A stretch of 64,000 bases of DNA from Larus michahellis (lineage: Eukaryota > Chordata > Aves > Charadriiformes > Laridae): the NCBI RefSeq assembly GCF_964199755.1, contig NC_133897.1, forward strand, positions 17,722,492 to 17,786,491, given 5' to 3'. Shown in pieces: positions 36,918 to 49,500 of the stretch; positions within the stretch are counted from its first letter, which is position 1, and every line of letters begins with the position of its first letter. The translations under genes were made by a program, and so were the position numbers. The notes under the pieces are model-generated. The model searched no databases. It worked only from the letters and a program-made list of their open reading frames with translations, and was not told where the DNA came from.

Positions 36918-39655
36918 AAAGTCCAAAGGACAGAATCCCCAGGCAGGAACTATAGTTTTGAAATAGAGGCAGAGGAATACAGCATTTGCTGCCAGCCAAG
37001 AAGTCTCAATTTTGTGACTGTCTTAGCCATGAGTATCACGCATAGGCACTCACCCAGCAGCTAACTGGAGACCAAGGCTGCAGATTCCCAGGAAGCTACA
37101 GAGTGATGACGGAGGAGTAGCACTGCAGCAGAACCCATCCCTGCAACTCTTGTGAACATCAAATATCTGGGAAAAATAAAAAATAAAAAATAATCCCTGG
37201 CAACAAATGTTAACTTGAAGTTAATGTCCCAAAGAGCATTTTCTCAGAGCAAGGAACTTCTAAGTGCCTGCAGTTTCCCTAACCAGTTAAGAGACAGGGA
37301 ATGTGAGACTGCACTAAAACGCATTCCCAGTGAGGGGAAGGGGCAGGGGGGCAAAAACGTGTTTAATTCACTGATGTTCCTTACATGCGTCTTCCCCAAC
37401 AATCTGACTCTACAATATAGCACCAAGTTTGAGAAGTAACTTAAAACTTACTGCCTTACTTTTGCCAAGACACTGTTTACATGCTTTTGGATGAGATAAA
37501 CAAGCTCTCATTTACAGACTGTCACTACGGTCCTTTCTTGACAAATATCTAACCCTTGTTTTCACTGACAGAACCACGTGGATTGTTTCTAACCATCTTC
37601 AACGTGATAAGGCTGCTGCCCTCAAGAAATTAGAATCACGCCATCTCTCTTGATTTGCGAAATACACCCCCTCAAATCTTGGTCCTCCTCTTCTCTGTCT
37701 GGTTCTCTTCCCACAGGTGGCTTCAGTTCCACCAGTGTCACACAGCTTTTCTCCCAGACGCTGCTCGTGCTCTAGGGAAGCTCACGGTCGGCTCTGCATC
37801 CCCAGCTAGCAGCCTCCTCTATGAAACCTGCCAGTCGGGCTTATTTATTTCACCAATGATAGCTGCTCCTTGAAGTCTCCAGGCTTCACTCAGCATCTGG
37901 TCTCCAGCTCCCTGGACTTGCAGACGTCTGAAACAATCACCTGCGCGTTTCCATTGCTACAACGCTGCTTTTGGCTTCTTTCTGTTCTTTTCTGAAATTG
38001 GCCTGTAGCCATGACAAGGGTTCAGAACTATTCCCAAAAGGGACAAGCAATCTAAACAGAAAAGTGATGCTGAAAGGCGCTGCGTGTACAGTAACCACTT
38101 TCTGCTCTGCATTTTAAGGAATACTAAGCAGCTCGAATGCCTCTATGCATTTACAGCGTGGCTCAACTGTATAACCAAATTACAAAGTTCATTGGTATTT
38201 GCCTATAAGTGTCCTGTGTCTGTGTGTCAAAATTCTTATAAAATCTTTCCTGTCTATGTCAGAGTGAACTACTGTGAATGTAATGACACAGTTCTCTGCT
38301 GTATGCTTCTGTCCCTGATAAGCCATTTTCTTATTATTGCACAGCAGTATTACCTGTTTTATTTAGCTGGAAAAAAGAAAAATCGCAAGTACTCAAGTAG
38401 TGCCCTAATCTTCTTCAAAGTCTATTGCTGGAGGAACAGCAGAAAATGTACCTCTAGGTTCCATAAAGATTAAAGTCGCAACAAACTCCTTACAGAATCA
38501 GTGCCAAGCTTGCTATCAAAGGCTTTAGGTGAGCACCAATAGCAAGTTACAATAAACTTCATACCAGCCTCCAAAAAGAAGTCCACACACTAGCACCAGG
38601 ATTTAGGTATAAAACTAAGTTTGAAACTCAAGGCTTGATCTTGAAGAAGTTAATTCCTGTGACCAAGATAATGACTACATGAGTCATTATTCGAGAAAAC
38701 ATCAATGAATCAGAAACGGACACATATGAATAATATTTTAAATTCCAAATAAACTAACATGGAATTGATCTGTAAGAGGGTCTTCCTGCCACTCAAGGTC
38801 TAACCTTGAGTTAGCAGTTGGTTCTACCAACTGCTGGAAAATGCTTTTCCTTGCCCGGTTCTTACAAGTACTTTGGAAGTATGCATTACAGCCCACAGTA
38901 TTTCCAACAAATAATACCTCAGGGAAAAGAGAAAACATACTTTTTAACCGTTCAGACTACGCCGTTAGAAAGAAAGTCTACACAAAATCATATACCACTG
39001 CAAAGAATCTAAAAATACTGAAAATGAAACAGTAATCATCAGCATCGATGTTGCATCTGTATGATAATCTCTTCAGTTACAGTAATTGCTTGTATAGCAT
39101 TTCTGTTAAGAATAAAGACAACAGTCTGTAGAGCTCTTACGACCATTGCCATTTAGTTTTAATGCACGTGAGGCTCTCAAAGTGGACAGGTAGAATACTC
39201 ACAAATGTACCTGGAAAAATCTATCTGACATTTATCTGTCCCTGTTCTGTTGAATATCTGAAAAACAGGAGAAGAATAGGAACTCGACTCTAGCACGATA
39301 CATGATTCCCTACAGACTGCTGCAAAGAACAACAGATCCCTCTGCAAGGGATAGAGAGATAAAGGCTTTGGTGTTGTCAAGTAGGCAGCAACTTTGAGGA
39401 GAATGATGAGGCAAGAAGGGCATGCAAAAGCCCTGCCTGAACCTGAAATACAGGTTTAAAGTGAAGTTGAAGGCAAAATGAGAAACATGAGTGTGTATAT
39501 AAATGTGGGTGGGAACCAGTCCTGTGGGTACAGAAAACAAAAGAGAGTTGACTGAAAAAAATTGAGATCAGGTGGCAAACACAAGAACAAACCCACTTCT
39601 CCAACACAAACTAGTTGCACTACCCTTGGAGAGCAATGCTTTATGAAACTGCAAA
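36918..39655. other. Intergenic sequence downstream of MTPAP
   Basis: AT-rich sequence with an (AAAAAT)n run at 37,171-37,193. A 129-codon plus frame at 38,084-38,473 is Cys- and Phe-rich, resembles no family I know and is judged spurious. Part of this stretch could be transcribed if MTPAP uses a more distal poly(A) site. Confidence 0.5.
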
Positions 39656-40208
39656 CCTTACTATCTAATTCCATTCTCTTTATTTTGTCTTGGCACTATC
39701 TACACGAATGGAAAACAACTGCAAAAACAGATACATGCACTTTGGTTTTACTGGCTTCCAGAACACGATTGGAATGGAAGCAACGGTTCTAACAATCATC
39801 TTCTTTTAAACTGTGGTTTCACTGAAAGGTGGTTGTTTCTTGAGCTGTTACTTAGCATATCATTTGTATGTTAGCAAACAGAATTCCCAAAGGCTTTTTC
39901 CCATGCTGATCCTGTTAGTCTTTTTCTTTTTTTTTTTTCCAAAGCGTGCCCAACTGAAGGCTAATTCCAAAATCTATCTGTTGCACTTGAATGCTCTTCA
40001 TTCATAAAACACATGGAGAAGTAAAGAGTAAGGAGAAAAAAGTAGAGAAAGAAAGCAGACCTGTACAAAAAGCATCACGATGGAAAACAAAGGTCATTTG
40101 ACTCTCCATTTCACCATAATAGAAATATTAAAAGTAATGTTCTTTGGACTGTGTGTCACATTCAATTCCTAAAACAGAATATCAGCTACTGTGTTTCTGT
40201 GCTGAAAG
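39656..40208 (-). other. MTPAP: MTPAP 3' UTR (proposed extent)
   Basis: The region runs from the MTPAP stop codon to just past the first AATAAA on the minus strand, giving a 3' UTR of roughly 550 bases. The end is inferred from the hexamer only; longer forms are possible. Confidence 0.4.
39679..39684 (-). terminator. MTPAP: Candidate poly(A) signal of MTPAP
   Basis: AATAAA on the minus strand (TTTATT on plus) is the first canonical hexamer after the stop at 40,209. No ATTAAA or AATAAA lies between them. An AATAAA at about 40,371-40,376 falls inside the last coding exon and is not expected to be the main site. Confidence 0.45.
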
Positions 40209-40547
40209 TCACTTTCCCACCGCTTTTTGTAGACTGTTTGCATTATTTAACTTTAAAGAGTCCAAGAGGCTTCTGATTGTTTCACTTCCCATTCCTTTCA
40301 TCCTATTCTTCATCTTGCTGGGATTACTTTTTCCAAATGGTATCAGTAGGGCTGCCAGTCCCCAAGGCTCTTTATTGATCATTCGCTGAGTTTTCTCTTC
40401 CTTCTGCAAAATCCAAGCACTTTCTCTGGCCATAGCTACAAATTTCTCCAGCTGCGGCTGATTAACATTCTTGCTGATATTAAGGTCTTGTTCAAAGGGA
40501 TTCCAGATATAAAGAGGAGACGACTCAGGTTTATTTACTTCCTTTCC
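40209..40547 (-). CDS. MTPAP: MTPAP exon 9, terminal coding exon
   Basis: Residues 468-579 plus stop. It contains [20 protein letters not shown] and [15 protein letters not shown], then [11 protein letters not shown], all alignable to the human C-terminus. The last 40 residues are basic and less conserved, as in mammals. The acceptor is CTGTCTGCAG|GG, phase 0. The stop is followed by the proposed 3' UTR. Confidence 0.96.
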   Translation of the reverse strand, partial: GKEVNKPESSPLYIWNPFEQDLNISKNVNQPQLEKFVAMARESAWILQKEEKTQRMINKEPWGLAALLIPFGKSNPSKMKNRMKGMGSETIRSLLDSLKLNNANSLQKAVGK

Positions 40548-43500
40548 CTGCAGACAGTATAAAGAAAAAGCCAAAGTTGCATACATGCATTATAGGCTAA
40601 GCAAATAACAAATCACTTGAGTTATTATGTTAGCATTAAAAGTATTTTGACCTAGTAGAGAACTTTTTCTGGAAAAAAAAAAAGTTGTCACTATTAATCA
40701 AGTTAATTTTGCTGTTAACTTGACTGTATGACTCCTGTTCTCTGAATCCTCTGAGTGGTGGTTTTCCTTGCAACATTCAGCTTAGATTTCCTTCAAGGCA
40801 AAGAACACACAACTACAGCTTAGCCTGGCTTTTTGGCCACTCTCCCATTTGTTTTTCCACAAGTCTCAGACTTCCCTCACTGCAAGCGCCTACTCCTATC
40901 TCCGTTTGTGTATGTGCAGCATAAGTGTGTCATATTAACCTGTATAGCCCAGTCTGATAAACTACTACAAGCACTTAAACTGTTCAAACCACTGCTCTCA
41001 GTGCTCAGTAAGAGCTAGTATAACAAAACAAGATTACTCACTTGGCTGAAATTCCTGATGGTTCAGCCTGTCTTATAAGTACAGAACTATTCAGGTCATG
41101 GTCCACTTTTGGATGCTTGGTATAGTACAACACAAGTTGTTGACAACTATGTAGTTTGCTATTTAAATGCACTTCCATTTCAGTGCTTACCATGCTCCTT
41201 AGGTGACCTGCTCTGTATTACAGAACCTCAGCAAGCCTTCCACTGCAAGCTCCAGCAGGAACCTACCAGCTAATGCTAGTCCAGGAAGCGTCCACGTACA
41301 TGCTACATACTCTTTCCCCAGAGGCAAGAGGGCTGACTGGCTAGTTAAACAGAAAAACATCAGACATTTGCCGTGACTAGCTCAGGCTCCAACATGTGTA
41401 TGCTTTTACTTGCCTTTTTTAAGGCTTAATGGCAAACAAAAGTTCTGCAGCTTAATGAGTAAGTTTCTAGGATCAACCTGCAGTGGCAGAGAGAGCTCTT
41501 ATGCCAGTAATCCATAGTGCCCAAGAAGGAAACAGAACACAAACAAGAGTGTCCACACAGCAACATGGCACTGAAACCCCAATCCTGTAAGCAGCCCAGC
41601 AGGAGCAGGTGCTGGTTAAGGTAGTTACATTTATATATATTTCTATTATGTGTGCATGCATATACACACGTATCAATAAATAGCATGACTTAAACACATA
41701 AAGTAAAGCAAAGTGATAGTGCAGACCTCTCGGCAAGCCCAGAATGATCATGTTATCTGTCATGCTTACTGAGATGTAAGTATGCTTACTGTAGGCTGAT
41801 GCAAACTGCAGCAGGAAACCCAAGTACCAAAAGCCAATTTCAGAACTCAGTTGTAAGTTTTAATGCAGACATTGTTTGGGTCTCGATTCCCAACTTTAAA
41901 TGCAAAGCCTGTTGGTGTACAGGGTTTGTCATAGACTTTTGCTATGACATACACCAAGGCATTTAAAAAGTTTTCCTCTTGCGGAAGCAAAATAGCTTCT
42001 ACTTTTTAAAAACGCCACTTTTACTGCAGGGTTGTCAAGAAAAATCATACAGGCTTAGCATCAGAGTTTGTGCTTGCCAACATCTCTAAGTAATGACACT
42101 ATAATGTTCTTAATGGTGCTGTAAGTGATCAGGATCTGAGAGGAAAACTCTCTTCTTTCACAGAAAGGACTCAGTTTCTGGATACAAACAATTTATATGT
42201 ACATTGGATATACAATTAAAAATGACAAATTGTTGCTTAGCATATGTAGTTTGTCAAACGGCAGACAGAAATTCAATTGATCATAGAATCATAGGGTTGG
42301 AAGGGACCTCTGGAGATCATCTAGTCAACCCCCCTGCCAGAGCAGGGTCACCCAGAGCAGGTTGCACAGGAATGCGTCCAGGTGGGTTTTGAATGTCTCC
42401 AGAGTTGGAGACTCCACCACCTCTCTGGGCAGCCTGTTCCAGTGCTCTGCCACCCTCAAAGTAAAGAAGTTCCTCCTCATGTTTAGGTGGAACTTCCTAT
42501 GCTCAAGTTTGTGCCCACTACCTCTTGTCCTGTCCCCGGGCACCACTGAAAAGAGCCTGGCCCCATCCTCCTGACACCCACCCTTTAAGTATTTATAAGT
42601 GTTGATAAGATCCCCCCTCAGCTGTCTTTTTTCCAGACTGAAGAGACCCAAATCCCTCAGCCTTTCTTCATAAGAGAGGTGTTCCAGTCCCCTAATCATC
42701 TTTGTAGCCCTTTGCTGTACCCTCTCCAGCAGTTCCCTGTCCTTCTTGAACCGGGGAGCCCAGAACTGGACACAGTACTCCAGGTGCAGCCTCGACCTGC
42801 TGGCCACACTCTTCTTGATGCACCCCAGGATGCCATTGGCCTTCTTGGCCACAAGGGCACATTGCTGGCTCATGGTCATCCTGCTGCCCACCAGGACTCC
42901 CAGGTCTCTTTCAGCTGGGCTGCTCTCCAGCAGGTCAGCCCCCAACCTGTACTGGCGCATGGGGTTATTCCTCCCCAGGTGCAGCACCCTACACTTGCCC
43001 TTATTGAATTTCATAAGGTTCCTCTTTGCCCAGATCTCCAACCTGATAATGACGACAGATTAAAACTCATTTACCTTTCGAAGATTTATGGAATTCTTTC
43101 TGAAATCAAAGTTTCCAAAATATTCAAAAAAGTCACTCAGCAATGCATCTAAGGCAAAGAAAAACAACAGCCATCAGTAACATTAAGGAAAAGTTTATTT
43201 TCAATATGCTCATAAAAATAAAAAAGTTGGTATTTAAAAATTAATTTTTTTTAAAAGTTGATATTTAAAAAGATTACCCACCAAGTGTTTCTGTATTTTT
43301 TGTAGGTTTAATCTTGCTTAAATCACTAACAAATGAGCAATCATATCCTCCAATTATATGCTTGTCTTTTTCATCTGAAACAAAAATCACAGACATATTT
43401 AGAAGTGATAAACAATAAAACACTATTGTATTTAGTAAAATTCAGGTAACAGACATGACTGAAATCAGTGAATGCCACCATATTGAGTAAATCAAATTGG

Positions 43501-46500
43501 GAGTTAACAAGTGAACTTTCAGGTTTAAGATTCAACTTAAGTGGTCAAAGATTTAAAAGAAAAAGTCTATAGATAGGCAAAGGAAGAGAAACACGAGTAA
43601 ATGGCATATTTTCAAAAGCTTACAGGAATAAGTTATATGACATCTTTGTATTTCTGAAGTTACTTCTTTTAAGTAACAAACCTGATATCTCTGCAAACAC
43701 AGCTTTATTATATACTAAACAGCACAAATCTCTGAGGTAAATACCTATACAAAGGTTTAAAAAAAAAAAAACCAAACAATCAAACAAAAAACAATAACAA
43801 AAAAAACCCCAAACAAAACAGACCCAAAGCTTCCACTGGCTTTTTCTGGAAAACGTAAGAGAACTAGGAATATTCTTGTAAAATTTCAGGACAGGTGTTT
43901 TATGTTTTAAAATTCTATAGAATTCTGATTGAAATGCTTAAACTGATTTTAAAGCAACTGAACATAGCCTTTTTCCTCCAATTAAAGCACTCAAAGCTTC
44001 CAAGTAAGCATGTCAATAAGCAGAAGGTATTAGCGAGGAATCAAGAACCTGGGGTGTCATTCTCTATGCTTTCATTAGATTTACTGAAGATAATACACCC
44101 TACAAGCTATGTATGAAACAGGTAGAACAGCTTGTTTGCTAAGATATAAGAATTATTTGCAGATGGGCTGAACAGTCTCAAGGATATTACAAATTGTAAG
44201 GGAAAAATATAACCTTTCTTTTAAACATTTGGTTTCTGTAAAACAATACACATCATATCAAGCTGCACAAAACTCTTATCAACTGCAGAAATTTGAGACC
44301 TTACAAGTCTTCTAAAAACCAAAATACAAAATAAACAAAAAACAGCCAGCACGGGAGCACAGAGCAAATAAATGACTTTTAATTATCTCTAAGTAGAATT
44401 TAGTATTGTATTGAAAATTATTTATTTTGCCCTTAAAAATGCATTATTTTCACACACAAAAATTCAAGTAAAACTTGCATATTCCCTCAAACTTAAGGCA
44501 TACATAATATGCATTAGTATTTGAGAAAATAAATAAATTGCTTGGGTTTACTGATCACTTCAGAGAAAACAAATGTGTAAGTCACTTCAATAAACACATG
44601 AACAACTGTCCTTACCTGACAGTTCTTTAAGTTGGTCTAGTGTTGGAATGATAGGTGGTGATCTCTTTTGCAGAAAAAACATGACCATCATGGTCAGAGA
44701 GAAGTTTGTAATCCAGGTACCAGGAACACTATTTGTAAGTCCATGAACACGGGCCCAACATCGTACAGTGAACACTAGCGCTCTTACACGGGGATCAAGA
44801 CAGCCATAGATATACAGGAGTTCTGAACTTTTTATAGCAATGCTGAAGAAGAAACGAAAAGTAAAAGACATGTAAATAATAAGAGAATTGTGAAGTCCCA
44901 GATGCAATGTTTGTTGTTCAGTCCTAGAGCGTCAGTTACATGGGAAGAGGGTATCCATAAAAAAAACCATTTAACTTCTATGCTTTTGAAAAAAGTGAAG
45001 AGAATGCCTGAAACTGTTCAGGATGAAATAGCTGGTAGTTTTCCAAAGTAAGAAGCATACAAGTATGGGTAAATAATAATACTGCATTTGCACCGTTTCC
45101 TTTTTTCACACCACAGTAGGAGAAAAACAAAAATAAACAAAAATAAGAAAAACATCATCAAGTACACAGGAGTGAAACTACGCAGAATCAAGGCAAAAAA
45201 GCACAATTTAGTCACAATTGCCTTTGAAGTACATTAGATAATATCTCTACCCCAATACATAACAAAAAACAACTGGAACTTCTTTTACAACTTTAATCTA
45301 AATAAAGTAATAAAATAATGCACTTAAAAATACATGAAGTGCAAAGACACAATGAAATCTGCAAAACAAGTCTATTTGGTAATTTTCAGACGACTAATTT
45401 TTGGTCCTGATGAGAAAACAACTAATCTGGAAGGATGAGGATTTTCATACGGATCAGTTTTTGATCTGCTTCATGATATGGTTGTACAAACATCATGTAG
45501 TGTACAAACGGGAGGGCAAGAAAAAGCAGGAAAAAAAAATGGAAGCACAATGTGAGAACAAAACTTACTTTGGGGTCAGTTTTAGTCGAAAGTGCTTGCT
45601 GAACTACAGTTGCAGGAGTTTCTACTCACAATCTTGCACTGAATTCTTCTAAAAATCTGTGGCATTTTGGGGAAGTTTACCATACCAAAGTTTTGTAACA
45701 CTTGGACTTCTAAAATCTCAACTGTGAAGTGCTTCCTTGTGTCCACAGAGGTTTGTTATTGCTCCAAACAATAAGAGGACAACACACACAGTCCCAAACA
45801 GCCAAATCATCAGCAGAAAATTACAAGGAAGCTTGCACAGAACTCCATGCTGACTTTCATGGTGGCTGCATATACAAGAGTAATTTTATTCTAAGACATT
45901 TACTTAGTACTGCCTTAGCATACTTAGAATATGCAGTACTCCTGCATATTCTGAAGCAGAACTTTGGAAAATTCAGAAAATTCAGTCTAGGATCTGACTG
46001 TCTCTGATATAGAGAAATCACAAAATCTGCACTGAAAGCCATATCAAAAGTATTCTGAAAGATAATTACTCATACTTTACTATTCCCTAACAACAATGAA
46101 AAAGGTTGGTAACTCATTTTCGATTACATACCCTTATTCTGGGGCTACAGATGTACACTGGATTAAGGTGGGTATTTCTTAATAAAATAAGTGTCAGTAA
46201 AACAAATTATATCCTTTACTGTCAACCAAATGAGAGCAAGCTGGAAGAGGAAAAATACACGCAGAGAGAGGTATTTCTAAGAAGCCTGCTCCCTCTGTTG
46301 GGCGCTGCTGTGAAAGGTCATTAAAGGCAGAAACACTTCAGACTCCGTTGTCTGATGCAGTGAGTTAATTTAGCATTCAAGATACCTTGCCAGCAAACAG
46401 GTGCATGCAGGCCCTTAAGAAGAAGAAAAGGACACCAAAATAAGTAGAAGACCAATTGCTAAAAATTAACACAACGGAGCTGCTTAAAAAAGCAATCAAA

Positions 46501-49500
46501 AGGCTGCTGTGCATATACGCATATACAGGAAGGGAAGTAATGACTAACGAACACTGCCTTCTTTCAATTCCTTATAATCTGACTTTATTGTATAGAGTGG
46601 CTTTCAGGTCTTCGGTTTCAGCTAGCAAGTTATTCCCTATGCTGGAGAAAGATATTAAGCACATTAAAACCTAAGCTCTAGAAGTCAAGAATATCCTTTT
46701 TACTTTCAGAGTCAGCATTGACATTTGTTAAGAACACAGAAACGAGCAGACTGAACAGTATTCATTACAGGTTTTCAGAACATAAGTACAGTAGCATTCT
46801 TGCTATACTTTTTAAAACCAGGCCTCACCTGTTGCTCACTGACAGATCACACTGGAATCCTGTTGGTTGATGGGAAAACTTCACCAGCGGGCAGCGAGCA
46901 TTGAGTATTTTCTGTACGCTCACACATCCAGGACCAAAATTATCAAGGCAATCACCAATCACAGAAAGAATTTTCTGAGTTGCTAATCTTTCAGATGGTA
47001 ATCTTTTCATCTGATACTCCATTTCGAAAGGACCTTTTTTCTAACACAAAGTTTTAAAAGTAAACTGTTAGTTCTGGAACCAAAGAGACATTTAAGAATA
47101 CTTCTGAAAGACTACACCAATTTGCAAAGGAGTGTGTAGAATGACAGACTGAAAGACAAGAATTATTCAAAGCAGCCCACAGAACTTAAAAAAGGTAAAA
47201 ACATATTGCTTTCTCTGTTATATTCTTTTTCAGCGATTCAACTTTTCCAGGTTAATAATGATCAACTTACTGTAAAGTTACTTGTTCAGATGAGGGTGTA
47301 ATACTGCTATACTCACTAATGCCTAAAACAAGTAATTCTGGAATTTCTGAGAGAGAATTTATGCTCTGACTGAAGAGAGGAACATACAACTAAATAAAAA
47401 GAGGGCCATAACACAACCAATCCATTTAATTTCAAACCACCAGTAATTCCATTTCAAATCCTCAAAGAACAATGCATTATTAGTGAATCAAGTAGCAGTG
47501 TAAAGGAAAAGGTCTTTTTCATTTAAAAAAAAAAGTTAGCATGCAAATTACTTAATCCTTCAAAATGAAGGTAAGTTTCTGTAAGAAAAATAATCACTTC
47601 ACATCAGACACGTTTTTTCTGACAAAAAAAAAAGCGTAGACGCATTTTGACAACATCAGACATGAACTTTCCTATAGGTCTTTGTATTTTGTATTATCAT
47701 ATTTGTAGTTTATACCTCAATAAAATAACTTCATACGTATTAAATCTCTGTTGTCTTTATAGTCTCTCTCGGCTTTTAAGCCTCAGCTGATTTTGCTTGT
47801 TAATCCAATACTCGACACTGACTTAGCCTCCCCGTTGGAACATGTCATGGGTGAAACGCATACTATATAAACAGCATTGTGCAGTGACTCAACTAGTCCT
47901 CTGAGACACAGAGGCGGCTACTTTTGTTGTCACCAGGTTGGTGCAAAGAAAACATGCACTCACAGAGAGGCGAAACAATTTAGGAGTGATGAACCTTGCC
48001 ACCTTTCCCACAAACTCATTTTAGGTGCTGAATTCTGAGTCGCTCTGGCAACCACCAAGGTGATTGTTCCTGCTCACCTCTGGCCAACAGTTCTCCAGCC
48101 AGCTCGAGTGTTTGAACATACCAGGACAGAGGTCCCTAATCCCATTTGGCTGCTTAGCTGCAGGCTACAGCAGGGCTGGCTCAAAGTGAAAGGAGCCTCT
48201 AAATATCAACACCAAGGTAGGTAACAGGAAAGAAAAAGACGGGGACTTGGCTGACATGTAGGTGTGCTGGTGTTTGGACCTTTAAGTTTGTGACAAAAAA
48301 ATCACAATGTGCCTTCCCAGAGAGCAGCTCAATACCTCTCAAAAGCTGAATGAAGACTCTTTTGTAATGGTAAAACAGACACTCTTAATAATTGAAGTAC
48401 CTTCATATATAGCTTTGGTGCCGGTTGGGGGGATGATACACTTTCCCCAACCCTGTGGTTCTCCTATTCTTGCCATGTTGCTCAAAACAGCTAATATAAA
48501 CTATTACTTTGAGGTAAATTGATAAAGTATGCTAAGCAAGATGCATAACTGTTTCAACACAAAAAACTGTTATTCTAACAATATCACAGAACTCTGTTTT
48601 AAGTCATTCACTGATGTCCCAAACTGCCTGCACATTAAAAACACCTTATCTGTGGTCAAACACTATACTAATAACACACTCTTGGTAATACTCCCACTTT
48701 TGCTGCTTTTTTAATTCCCAATTAGTAATCAGTTTGCCATAAGACTCAAAAAATGTTATTTATTGTAAACAGGTGCTGAAATGCCAGTCCTCCTCCATTA
48801 CTGGTACCTCCTGAAAGGCTGCAATAGCGCAAAAATCAGAGCGTACCCTTTCCACTGCTGCTGCATCATCTTATAACTCACGCTACTTGCCCTTGTCTTC
48901 ACATGTTCCAAGACAGTCAACTTATGTATAGTAGTACCACAATTTGCCAGGGAGAATGTCATTATCCCTATAAATCACATTGCCAACTATATGAGACTTC
49001 TGCCTTCCTCTGAAGTATTGTCTGTTGCCTATCACGGGAGATACACCCAGCATCTTATTTTCCTACTGTATTGGGTTTACATGTCAAGGTTGTGGATGTG
49101 GGGGAGCTGCAGGGGTGGCTTCCGTGAGAAGACACCAGAAACTGCTCCTCATGTTGGACAGAGACAGTTCCAGCCAGCTCCAAGACTGACCAGCTGCTGG
49201 CCAAAGCTGAGCCCACCAGCGATGCTGGTGGCACCTCTGTGATAACATATTTAGAAAGATTTTCCCCTCAAAATTTATGCGAGAGCTTTACTGTTTAAAT
49301 GTAAAACGTTCCTATATTTTAACACTTCACACACACGCACGATGACCCTACTGTTGAACCAATGTATTTTCTTTCATTGTGTTTGATCACTGCAATAATA
49401 CTAAAAAACTATATACATTTGAAGGGATATTCATTTAAAAGTAACATACATGGCAATATACAAGTTGTGCAGAAAAGCTGAGTGAATTTTCAGTCTTCAA

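Noticed and set aside
38084-38473. 129-codon Cys/Phe-rich frame
   Set aside because: No family, no splice signals and AT-rich composition. Length is within what chance allows over this amount of sequence.
42325-43041. 238-codon minus-strand frame inside MTPAP
   Set aside because: CR1 ORF2 remnant lying in intron 8; it is not joined to MTPAP exons.
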